Shown piece by piece: positions 1 through 7,070 of a DNA stretch of 64,000 nucleotides. Source of the stretch: Caulobacteraceae bacterium (GTDB lineage Bacteria > Pseudomonadota > Alphaproteobacteria > Caulobacterales > Caulobacteraceae). Location: positions 90,339-154,338 of the forward strand of contig CANJLQ010000012.1 of the NCBI GenBank assembly GCA_947475735.1. The letters are read 5' to 3'. The translations under genes and the position numbers were made by a program. The notes below the pieces were generated by a model that was not told where the DNA came from, ran no database searches, and was given only the letters and a program-made list of their open reading frames with translations. Every line of letters starts with the position of its first letter. The first letter of the stretch is position 1.

Positions 1-588
1 TTGATCCGGTTGCGCGACCTGGGCGACTGGCCGGCCTTCTTCCGCCTCGCCGTCGAGGCCCGGCGCAACATCCTGGTCTCCGGCGCCACGGGTTCGGGCA
101 AGACGACCTTCGCCAAGGGCCTGGTTGAGTTGATCCCGGCCGAGGAACGGCTGCTGACTATCGAGGACACCCGCGAACTGGTCGCGCCCCACCGCAACGT
201 CGTCCCCATGATCTATTCCAAGGACGGTCAGGGCCTGGCCCCGGTCGGCCCCAAGGCCCTTCTGGAGAGCGCGCTTCGGATGCGGCCGGACCGCATCCTG
301 CTTCAAGAGCTCCGCGACGGGACGGCCTTCTTCTATCTGCGCAACGTCAACTCGGGCCATCCGGGCTCGATCACCACGGTCCACGCGGATTCCGCGGCCC
401 TGGCCTTCGAACAGCTGACCCTGCTGGTGCGCGAATCCGAAGGCGGCCGCGATCTGCCCCGCGACGACATCCGCGCCCTGCTGCATCTGCTGATCGATGT
501 TGTGGTGCAGATGAAGAAGATCGACGGGCGCTTCCGCATGACCGAGGTCTGGCATGAGCCGCTTCGCAAGCGCCGCGCCGGGGCCTGA
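1..588 (+). CDS. virB11: VirB11-type secretion ATPase, 3' part only
   Basis: This is the C-terminal 195 residues of a VirB11 family hexameric ATPase, which powers type IV secretion at the inner membrane. Visible motifs are the Walker A loop (GATGSGKTT, near residue 28), the Asp box (EDTRELV), the Walker B region (ILLQELRDG) and the His box (GHPGSITTVHAD). Family members are about 330 residues, so the gene starts upstream of the window and the first codon here is not its true start. It overlaps the next gene by 35 bases, which is typical of conjugation operons where virB11 precedes the coupling protein gene. Confidence 0.95.
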   Translation: MIRLRDLGDWPAFFRLAVEARRNILVSGATGSGKTTFAKGLVELIPAEERLLTIEDTRELVAPHRNVVPMIYSKDGQGLAPVGPKALLESALRMRPDRILLQELRDGTAFFYLRNVNSGHPGSITTVHADSAALAFEQLTLLVRESEGGRDLPRDDIRALLHLLIDVVVQMKKIDGRFRMTEVWHEPLRKRRAGA

Positions 589-2416
589 CGCCTTAAAGCT
601 GGCCTTCGGCCTGTTCGCCGCCCTGCTGTTCGTGACGGTCGGCGGCGGGACCATCGCCCTGGTCGGCCTCGGCCAGTTCTCCGGCGACGTCGATCCGCTG
701 CGGGCGCCCGCCTGGTTCTGGTATTATCGTGGCGATCCCGAGGTGCGGCGCTGGCTGACCATCGGCGGCGCCTCGACCGGCCTGCTCGTCCTCCTGACAG
801 CGGCGGCTGTTGCGCTCTCCCGGCGCCGGCCGCTGCATGGCGCGGCCCGCTGGGCCACCGGGGCCGAACAGCGCGCCGCCGGATTGCGCGCTTCCGCAGG
901 AATCCTGCTGGGCCATGCGTCGGGCGGCGGCTTCCTGGTCTCGGACGGGCCGGAGCATGTGATGCTCTACGCCCCGACCCGGACCGGCAAGGGCGTTGGG
1001 GTGGTGATCCCCAACCTCCTGGCCTGGCCGCACTCGGTCGTGGCGCTGGACATCAAGCGCGAGAACTTCGCCGCCACCGCGGGCTATCGGGCCGAGGGCG
1101 GCCAGCGCGTGCTGCTGTTCGATCCCCTGGCGCTGGACGGCTGCACGGCCCGCTTCAATCCGCTGGGTCATATCCACCGCGCCGACGCCATCGCGGTGCT
1201 GGACGAACTCCAGCGCATGGCCGCCATGCTGTTCCCGGGCCACGATCACGCCGATCCCTTCTGGGCGGAAGCAGCCCGGACCGGCTTCATCGGCGTGGGC
1301 GCCTATGTGGCGGCCAGTCCGCCCCTGCCGTTCACCTTGGGCGAAATCTTCCGCCAGCTGACCGAGGACGATCCGCGCCGGCGTTTCCCCAAGGCGATCG
1401 AAGCGCGCCGCCAAGCCGGCGATCCGCTGCCGGCGCCGTGCGTCTCCGCCCTCAACGACTTCTGCACGTCGAGCGAAAACACCTTCGCCTCCATCCGCCA
1501 GTCGATCACCACCCGCATGGGCCTGTGGCTGAACCCGGCGGTGGACGCCGCCACCAGCGCCAGCGACTTCGATCTGCGCGACCTGCGCCAGGGCCGGATG
1601 TCGCTCTATCTCGGCGCCACGCCCGACAACCTGCTGCGCGTCGCTCCGCTCTACAGCCTGTTGTTCCAGCAACTGGTGGACCTGAACAGCCGCAGCCTGC
1701 CGGGCCCGGACGACAAACCCGTCCTCGTCCTCCTGGACGAGTTCGCCCGGCTCGGCCCGGCGCCCGTGTTGGCCCACGCCTTCTCCTGGGTGGCCGGCTA
1801 TGGGCTGCGGCTGCTGCCGGTGATCCAGAGCCCGTCGCAGCTGCGCGGCCTCTATGGGCCGGACCTGGCCGAGGACATCCTCGCCAACTGCGGCGTCGAA
1901 GTGGTGTTCGCCCCCAAGGAGCTGAAGGTGGCCCAGGAACTCAGCGAACGGCTAGGCGCCTATACCTATGGCGCCCAGAGCCGCAGCCGGCCGCGCGCGC
2001 TCGGGCCTGGGCGGCGCACCCTGACCACTTCGGAGCAGCGCCGGCCGCTGATGCTGCCGCAGGAACTTCTCCAACTGCCGGGGTCCGTGCTGATGGTGTT
2101 CAAGGCCGGCACGCCGCCGGTGCGCGGCCGCAAGATCGTCTATTACCGCGAGGCGGCGTTCCGCCGCCGCCTGCGACCGCCGCCGGAGATCGCCCAAGCG
2201 CCGCCGCCGCCGCCGCGGCCGGCTCCCGCGCCGGTCTTCCCGATTTCATCGCCACCTCAGGAGGACGCCGACATGGAGTTCGACGCGATCGTTCGCGCCT
2301 TCGCCGAAGAGGGGCTGTCGCCACCCGCCCACGGCGCCTCGGAGGGCGAGGTCCGCGACTGGCTCGACCGCATCATGGCGGAGCCGCCGTCGTCACATCA
2401 GGAGCGTGAACCATGA
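554..2416 (+). CDS. traG: VirD4/TraG-type coupling protein
   Basis: This 620-residue protein is a type IV coupling ATPase, which brings the relaxase-DNA complex to the mating channel. The N-terminus has two hydrophobic segments (about residues 10-35 and 68-92). The Walker A motif (PTRTGKG) is near residue 142 and the Walker B motif (LVLLDEFARLG) near residue 390. The C-terminal tail is proline- and acid-rich. It starts inside virB11 and its stop overlaps the next start as ATGA, so the three genes look co-translated. Confidence 0.95.
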   Translation: MSRFASAAPGPDALKLAFGLFAALLFVTVGGGTIALVGLGQFSGDVDPLRAPAWFWYYRGDPEVRRWLTIGGASTGLLVLLTAAAVALSRRRPLHGAARWATGAEQRAAGLRASAGILLGHASGGGFLVSDGPEHVMLYAPTRTGKGVGVVIPNLLAWPHSVVALDIKRENFAATAGYRAEGGQRVLLFDPLALDGCTARFNPLGHIHRADAIAVLDELQRMAAMLFPGHDHADPFWAEAARTGFIGVGAYVAASPPLPFTLGEIFRQLTEDDPRRRFPKAIEARRQAGDPLPAPCVSALNDFCTSSENTFASIRQSITTRMGLWLNPAVDAATSASDFDLRDLRQGRMSLYLGATPDNLLRVAPLYSLLFQQLVDLNSRSLPGPDDKPVLVLLDEFARLGPAPVLAHAFSWVAGYGLRLLPVIQSPSQLRGLYGPDLAEDILANCGVEVVFAPKELKVAQELSERLGAYTYGAQSRSRPRALGPGRRTLTTSEQRRPLMLPQELLQLPGSVLMVFKAGTPPVRGRKIVYYREAAFRRRLRPPPEIAQAPPPPPRPAPAPVFPISSPPQEDADMEFDAIVRAFAEEGLSPPAHGASEGEVRDWLDRIMAEPPSSHQEREP

Positions 2417-3021
2417 CCGATCCGACTCCGCCGCGCGACCGCGCCCAGGACGGCCCGGCCGCCAACCGGATCGGGCCGGACCGCGCCCGGTCCGGCGAGG
2501 CCCAGACCCGCTCGGTCGCCAAGGGCGACGTGCCGCAGACCCTGCTGGACCGCTATCTGATCGAACGCGACCTGAGGGGACGACCGGAGCGGTTCTACCG
2601 CGACCATCGCACCGCCGATCCGGCCTTCCGCGACGCGGGCCGGCGGCTGAGCGCCGACCGGACCTATCCGGACACGGTGGCCGACATGCTCAAGGTCGCC
2701 CAGCATCGCGGCTGGTCCCGGCTGAAGGTCGAGGGCGAAGAAGGGTTCCGGCGCGAAGTCTGGGTCCAGGCCCGCGCAATGGGGCTGGAGGTGCAGGGCT
2801 ACCGCCCGCGCGACCGGGACCGAGGGGCGGCCGGCCTGCCGCACGGCCGGACTCAGATGGAACACCGGCTGCGCATGGCCTCGACCGTGGTGCGGACCCT
2901 GATCGCCGATCCGGAAGCCCAGCAGCGGCTGATCGCCCACGCCGCCGCGCGGGTGGGCCTCGCCCCGTCTCACCACCAAGAAGATCGAACTCCACCTGTT
3001 GACCGAGGTCGTGATCGGTGA
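2413..3021 (+). CDS. LPD7-domain-like conjugation accessory protein
   Basis: The 202-residue product has a disordered charged N-terminus, then a segment (about residues 60-140) resembling the LPD7 domain often attached to relaxases: YPDTVADMLKVAQHRGW, followed by an EGFRREVW-type stretch. LPD7 proteins are thought to assist DNA processing in conjugation, but no activity is proven here. The start overlaps the traG stop (ATGA). The last 25 residues look unlike the family, and a different reading frame continues for 25 codons to a stop near 3033, so the 3' end may be a recombination scar. Confidence 0.7.
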   Translation: MTDPTPPRDRAQDGPAANRIGPDRARSGEAQTRSVAKGDVPQTLLDRYLIERDLRGRPERFYRDHRTADPAFRDAGRRLSADRTYPDTVADMLKVAQHRGWSRLKVEGEEGFRREVWVQARAMGLEVQGYRPRDRDRGAAGLPHGRTQMEHRLRMASTVVRTLIADPEAQQRLIAHAAARVGLAPSHHQEDRTPPVDRGRDR

Positions 3022-3050
3022 CGCCACGCTCTGAACAGGCCTTTCACAAG

Positions 3051-3103
3051 CACCCTTATGTGGGCGCTTAAGGCCCGCATCTGCGCCTAACACCCATATG
3101 TAG
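3051..3103. repeat. Pair of imperfect 13-base direct repeats
   Basis: CACCCTTATGTGG at 3051-3063 and CACCCATATGTAGG at 3091-3104 are near-identical copies 40 bases apart, in the gap between the LPD7-like gene and the next operon. They may be binding sites for a DNA-binding protein or part of a promoter region. I cannot assign a function. Confidence 0.4.
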
Positions 3104-3207
3104 GGGGTTGTGAGGCAAACCCGGCCTTGGACCGATGAGGCGGCGCTGATCCACGCGCCCACCGCCTAGCCGGCCAACGCCCGCAGGAAAATCATGGGAA
3201 GCAGTTG

Positions 3208-3228
3208 AATGTCTGATTTTCAGACATT
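3208..3228. promoter_or_regulatory. Perfect palindromic operator upstream of the ACP-XRE operon
   Basis: AATGTCTGA, three T bases, then TCAGACATT form a perfect 9-base inverted repeat 33 bases before the first start codon of the operon. Its size and position suit a dimeric XRE repressor, and the operon's second gene encodes one. Autoregulation is therefore likely, but this is inference. Confidence 0.7.
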
Positions 3229-3261
3229 ACATTGGTGTCGTGTCGGATTTTGGATACCCCA

Positions 3262-3594
3262 ATGACCCAGATTGACGAAGAGACTCAGGTCAAGACCTTT
3301 CCTCTCCAGGAAGTGTCGAACGCCTTGCTCGCCGAACTCACCCTGCTGGTGGAAGGAGAAGCCCAGATTCAGGGCATTCCCCTCCCCACCCAGCCGGCCG
3401 CGCTGAGGACCATGCACATCCGCCTGGATTCCTTGACGGTCGTCGCCATCACCTGCGCATTGGACGACATTCTGGGCTTCGAGCCCAAGGACATCGTCAA
3501 GGCTGGGGGGTATGATTCGATCGACGCCGCCATGAAGCACATGATGCCGCGTATCGAAGCCGCATGGGCCAAACGCCATCCGGTGAAGGCATGA
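3262..3594 (+). CDS. Acyl-carrier-protein-like small protein
   Basis: This 110-residue protein has the layout of an acyl carrier protein. A DSL motif with Ser57 (the position of the phosphopantetheine-bearing serine in true ACPs) is followed by the helix VVAITCALDDILGFE and a terminal helix after a short loop (DSIDAAMKHM). No fatty-acid or polyketide genes are nearby. I use the ATG at 3262; a TTG 30 bases upstream is in frame but overlaps the palindrome region. The stop overlaps the next start as ATGA. It may carry an acyl group for this locus or be a structural adaptor. The fold call is from motif reading only. Confidence 0.6.
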   Translation: MTQIDEETQVKTFPLQEVSNALLAELTLLVEGEAQIQGIPLPTQPAALRTMHIRLDSLTVVAITCALDDILGFEPKDIVKAGGYDSIDAAMKHMMPRIEAAWAKRHPVKA

Positions 3595-3950
3595 CCGATC
3601 TCGACGACGAGACGGCGCGCAAGAGCCTTGGCGAACGCCTACGCGAAGCTCGGGAATACCTGGGCCTCAAGCAGGACGAGGTCGCCGCCTACCTTAAGCT
3701 GCCACGAACAGCCCTGACGGGGATTGAGACTGGGCAGCGCAAGGTCGAGGCGATCGAACTCACTCGGCTGGCCAGGCTTTACCGCCAGTCGATCGGCTAT
3801 CTGACGGGCGAGGAAGAGCAAGCGCGTGATCTTCCCCCCGATGTCGCCCATCTCGCCCGTCAGGCTGCCGACCTGTCGCAGGACGACCGGCAAGAACTGG
3901 CCCGCTTTGCGGACTATCTGCGCACCCGCGCCAAACTCGACAAGGTCTGA
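3591..3950 (+). CDS. XRE-family helix-turn-helix regulator
   Basis: The 119-residue protein has an N-terminal XRE helix-turn-helix (residues 12-66, including LGLKQDEVAAYLKLPRTALTGIETG) and a helical C-terminal region. XRE proteins next to ImmA/IrrE peptidases usually repress their own operon until the peptidase cleaves or displaces them; here the peptidase gene follows after 3 bases. The likely operator is the palindrome at 3208-3228. The start at 3591 overlaps the preceding stop. An upstream in-frame ATG at 3564 is possible but less well placed. Confidence 0.9.
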   Translation: MTDLDDETARKSLGERLREAREYLGLKQDEVAAYLKLPRTALTGIETGQRKVEAIELTRLARLYRQSIGYLTGEEEQARDLPPDVAHLARQAADLSQDDRQELARFADYLRTRAKLDKV

Positions 3951-3953
3951 CTC

Positions 3954-4967
3954 TTGGCGCGCACCTATGCAGAGGCAGTCAGAAATGGGACCGCGGCGGC
4001 GAGTAAGCTGCTGCGACGGCTCGACTGGCAAGCCAAGCTCGAAGCCGAGCCCGGCGCCGTCGACATCTTCGCGATCATCGCCGAGCTCGATCTGCCTTTG
4101 ATGCTGCGCCCGTTGAAGGGGCTCCTGGGCGCCTTCCTGAAGGTTCCCACGCCTGGGATCCTGGTCACCACCCAACGGCCGTTGAGCATCCAGCGCTTCA
4201 CCGCCGCGCACGAGTTGGGTCACTGCCTTCTGGATCACGAACCCAGCCTGGACGACGAAGACCAGATTCTGCGGCGAGCGCCGCGCGCACAAGACGCGCG
4301 CACAGGCTTTCAGGAGACAGAGGCGGACGCTTTCGCTGTCGCCTTGATGATGCCGAAGTGGCTGATCCTCGCCCATTGCGCGCGCCAGGGTTGGCGGGTT
4401 CCGCATCTCGAGCAGGCCGACAATGTCTACCAGCTCTCGGTTCGGATCGGCGCGAGCTACGAGGCGACCGTGTGGACCCTCGAGCGCTACGGCCTGCTCA
4501 ATGCGGGCCGCCGGGCGGCGCTCTTGCGGACACAGCCTCGGGCGCTGAAAGCCAGCCTGCTCGAGGACTTCACCCCGCCGAGCTACCACGGTGATGTCTG
4601 GCTCCTGACCGAAAAGGACCAGGGCGGCCGCATCGACGGAAGCCGCAACGACCTATTCGTCGTCAAACTGCCGGAGTTGGGCGCTGCCGGCTACCTCTGG
4701 GATTTCGACACGCTCGCGGAGAGCGGCTTCAGCATCGTGCGCGACAGCCGACTCAGTGTGGATGAAGGGGGAATCGGCGGGCCCAATACCCGCCGTGTCT
4801 TGGCTGTGCCCGATGAGGATGCGCACGGACTACTGCAGCTCGAACAACGCCGCCCTTGGCTGCCAGCCGCGCCTCTATCGACTTTGACTCTTCCCTTCGA
4901 CCTGACGGGGCCGGAAGAGATCGGCCTGTCCCGCGCCGAGCGTCGCCAACGCCTGGCGGCCGCATGA
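3954..4967 (+). CDS. ImmA/IrrE-type metallopeptidase fused to chagasin-like inhibitor
   Basis: The 337-residue protein has two parts. The first (about residues 1-195) is an ImmA/IrrE zinc peptidase with HELGH (86-90) and the third ligand in ETEADAF (Glu123). The second (about 210-325) matches the three inhibitory loops of chagasin-family (I42) papain inhibitors: PELGAAGYLW (240-249), GGIGGP (272-277) and RRPW (299-302). The next gene encodes a papain-like protease, its natural target. The start is TTG, 3 bases after the XRE stop. I am confident of the peptidase; the inhibitor domain is a strong motif-based inference. An inhibitor joined to a regulatory peptidase is an unusual fusion. Confidence 0.8.
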   Translation: MARTYAEAVRNGTAAASKLLRRLDWQAKLEAEPGAVDIFAIIAELDLPLMLRPLKGLLGAFLKVPTPGILVTTQRPLSIQRFTAAHELGHCLLDHEPSLDDEDQILRRAPRAQDARTGFQETEADAFAVALMMPKWLILAHCARQGWRVPHLEQADNVYQLSVRIGASYEATVWTLERYGLLNAGRRAALLRTQPRALKASLLEDFTPPSYHGDVWLLTEKDQGGRIDGSRNDLFVVKLPELGAAGYLWDFDTLAESGFSIVRDSRLSVDEGGIGGPNTRRVLAVPDEDAHGLLQLEQRRPWLPAAPLSTLTLPFDLTGPEEIGLSRAERRQRLAAA

Positions 4968-5650
4968 GCCATTCCATCGTCTTCATAACGGACCTGAGGG
5001 CCCGGTTGGGTTCCGCCAGGGACCAAGGGCCCCGGCCGACTTGCTTGGCGTTCGCAGCGAGCGATCTGCATGCGGCCATCCGACCCGGATGGGATCCGTT
5101 GTCGTGCGAGGCGGCCTTTTTTCATGCCCAGCGTCGCGCTGGCCGCCCGCCGTCGGTGGGGGCGACCCTGCCTTCCATGCTCGAAGCGCTCACGCTCGAC
5201 GGCCAGCCTATCGAAGCGGCATGGCCTTATCTCGCCGAGACTCCCATCGGGTCAGGCGCGTGGACGCCGCCGTCGTTTTCCGAAGACGTCTTCAAGCGTT
5301 CGGGCTCCGCCGTTACGCCGGGCTGGTCTCATCTCACGGACCTGCTCAATGCCGGCAAGCCGGTCCTGCTCCTGATGACCCTTTCGCCCAGCTTTTTCCG
5401 TCCCGTCCAAGGCCTGGTGGAGGCCGCCAATGACGAGGCGCCCGACCCGACGCTCAGACATGCGGTTCTCGCGGTGGCCCACGGCGCCGTAGACGGCAAG
5501 GCTGCCGTCCTGGTGCGTAACAGTTGGGGTGAATCTTGGGGCGCAGCTGGACACGCCTGGCTCACCGCCGATTTTGTCACAGCCCGCCTGTTTGGCATGG
5601 CCCTCCTGAATGAGGATGAGAATGTATCTTCCCATTCCATCGCAGCCTGA
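4964..5650 (+). CDS. Papain-like (C1-type) cysteine protease
   Basis: The 228-residue protein has papain family landmarks in order: the oxyanion Gln21 and nucleophile Cys27 in DQGPRPTCLAFAAS, an LSCEAAFF segment, His166 in LRHAVLAVAHG, and Asn186 in VRNSWGESWG. No signal peptide is seen, so it probably acts in the cytoplasm. It has little or no propeptide, so activity would need another form of control; the chagasin-like domain encoded just upstream is a good candidate. The start overlaps the previous stop (ATGA), implying coupled and perhaps stoichiometric synthesis. Its substrate is unknown; candidates are the XRE protein, the ACP-like protein or host proteins. Confidence 0.85.
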   Translation: MSHSIVFITDLRARLGSARDQGPRPTCLAFAASDLHAAIRPGWDPLSCEAAFFHAQRRAGRPPSVGATLPSMLEALTLDGQPIEAAWPYLAETPIGSGAWTPPSFSEDVFKRSGSAVTPGWSHLTDLLNAGKPVLLLMTLSPSFFRPVQGLVEAANDEAPDPTLRHAVLAVAHGAVDGKAAVLVRNSWGESWGAAGHAWLTADFVTARLFGMALLNEDENVSSHSIAA

Positions 5651-6401
5651 CTGCGCCACCACATGGCGCGAGGCGCTTCGGGCGGTCATCGCCCAGGGGA
5701 TGGAGGCGCATAACGTCATTCTCGACATCGCCGATCCAACCGCCGGAGCAACCCTGGCCGATCCTGTGGTTCGCAAGGTCGATGAATTCCTGCGGTCCAA
5801 GAACGTAAAACCTGTCGAGACGGTCGCCAACACCTTGTTCCCGGCCGCCCTCTCTCGGCGTTACCCTGGGCCGGACCTCTACGAAGCCTTCATGACGAAG
5901 GTCCTTCGCGCCGCAGGGAAGAGCGGGCCCTGGTCCGGCTACTATTTCGAGCGGATGATTCATCTGCGCGGGCCAGACGGCGCCGTCGTCAACCAGCTTG
6001 CCGACATCATCGACCGGATCTCAGACCCGAAGGTCGTCGCCCGGAACAAATTCGAGATACAAACCTTCGACCCGACCCGGGACGTGACCCGGTCCCCCTA
6101 TGGGGGCCAATGTCTAAGCCACGGCAGTTTCAAGCTGCGCAAGGCTGGAGCCGTGGACAAGCTCGACCTTACGGTTCTCTACCGCAACCATTTCTACGTC
6201 GAGAAGCTGCTCGGCAATCTGATCGGCCTGGGCCGGTTGATGGCCTTCGTCGCCGAGCAATCCGGCGTCCAGGTGGGAGCTCTGACGGTTGTGTCGACCC
6301 ACGCCTGCGCCGATCAGCCCAGGGACGCCCAGAAACGCCAGACCTCCGTCGCGGAGATCAAGGCGCTGCTGACCGCTTGCGATGCCCTAGTGACGGACTG
6401 A
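5622..6401 (+). CDS. Thymidylate-synthase-like protein
   Basis: The protein of about 259 residues resembles a divergent thymidylate synthase. A Cys-x-x-His motif (GGQCLSHGSFKL, Cys164/His167) is followed by DLTVLYRNHFYVEKLLGNL, matching the family's arginine and asparagine nucleotide-binding region, and ends in LTVVSTHA, matching the terminal His motif. Family enzymes methylate or hydroxymethylate dUMP or dCMP. The canonical PCH around the nucleophile is absent, so the substrate may differ. Three in-frame ATGs (5610, 5616, 5622) overlap the protease gene; I chose 5622 for its GAGGA ribosome site. The 3' end overlaps the convergent glycosylase-like gene by 15 bases. Confidence 0.75.
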   Translation: MYLPIPSQPDCATTWREALRAVIAQGMEAHNVILDIADPTAGATLADPVVRKVDEFLRSKNVKPVETVANTLFPAALSRRYPGPDLYEAFMTKVLRAAGKSGPWSGYYFERMIHLRGPDGAVVNQLADIIDRISDPKVVARNKFEIQTFDPTRDVTRSPYGGQCLSHGSFKLRKAGAVDKLDLTVLYRNHFYVEKLLGNLIGLGRLMAFVAEQSGVQVGALTVVSTHACADQPRDAQKRQTSVAEIKALLTACDALVTD

Positions 6402-7070
6402 GGAACGGTCCTGGTCATCAAGGAGAGGCAAGCCAGTCAACGACGGCGCATAGAGAGCAAACATCCCCGCCATGAACTCCGCCTGACCACCGTAGCTCGG
6501 GTGGCGGACGGGCTCCGCAGTGACGCCGAGATCAGCGAGGGCGACGCTCGCATCCCGGCCGATGGCGACAATACGTTGTGGCTGGACCATCTCGATCAGC
6601 GCCTCCAACAGCGGCCAGGTCTCATCGCGTTCGGCTCGCGTATGACATCGGTTCGACATCGGATCGTCGGCCTGGTGGGGATGGAAGGGAAAGACATTCC
6701 ACAGGACCACGGGCTGGCGCACCTGTTCCAGCACGCGCCACACCACTGCGGCCGTCCGCTCCGCCATAATGGGTCCTTCTGTCGCCCGGACCAGATCGAT
6801 GTCCCCCAACAGCATCGAGGCAGACGCGAGGTGAACTTCGTCGGTGAGAGGCACCCCAGTACGACGCCCCCCCCGGTAGCCGAGATCGCGCCCCACCCAC
6901 ATGGTAGACACCTCTGTTGCGATCGCCCGCTCGAGGAATAGCCGGAGGTTCTCACGACGGAGCGCTGCGGCGTCTCCGCGATCATGCACGGCGCAATGGT
7001 CCCGCCAGGGGTTGAAGACGTTGGGTAAGGAGGCGGCCTCTAGGGCGCACACGAACTCGGACGGGGTCAT
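6387..7070 (-). CDS. Uracil-DNA-glycosylase-superfamily protein with altered motif
   Basis: The 227-residue protein matches a bacterial uracil-DNA glycosylase family: an N-terminal WVG..GYRGGRRTGVPLTDE segment, WNVFPFHPH (124-132), and VRHPSYGG (188-195), which carries the DNA-intercalation motif. In relatives I know, the first motif reads GEAPG; here it is GRDLG (60-64), losing the glutamate and proline. Specificity may have shifted, or catalysis may be lost. Its start overlaps the MazG-like gene stop (ATGA). It follows relaxase and MazG in one minus-strand operon and converges on the thymidylate-synthase-like gene. Confidence 0.8.
   Translation of the reverse strand: MTPSEFVCALEAASLPNVFNPWRDHCAVHDRGDAAALRRENLRLFLERAIATEVSTMWVGRDLGYRGGRRTGVPLTDEVHLASASMLLGDIDLVRATEGPIMAERTAAVVWRVLEQVRQPVVLWNVFPFHPHQADDPMSNRCHTRAERDETWPLLEALIEMVQPQRIVAIGRDASVALADLGVTAEPVRHPSYGGQAEFMAGMFALYAPSLTGLPLLDDQDRSSVRH

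Noticed and set aside
593..1777. Long minus-strand frame of 394 codons opposite traG
   Set aside because: It is antisense to a clear coupling protein gene and has the Arg/Gly/Ala-rich, low-complexity composition of GC-driven shadow frames.
3051..3103. Transfer origin at the direct repeats
   Set aside because: The relaxase operon is 6 kb away, and the gap upstream of the MobC-like gene (9888-10116) is a better location; the repeats show no nick-site motif.
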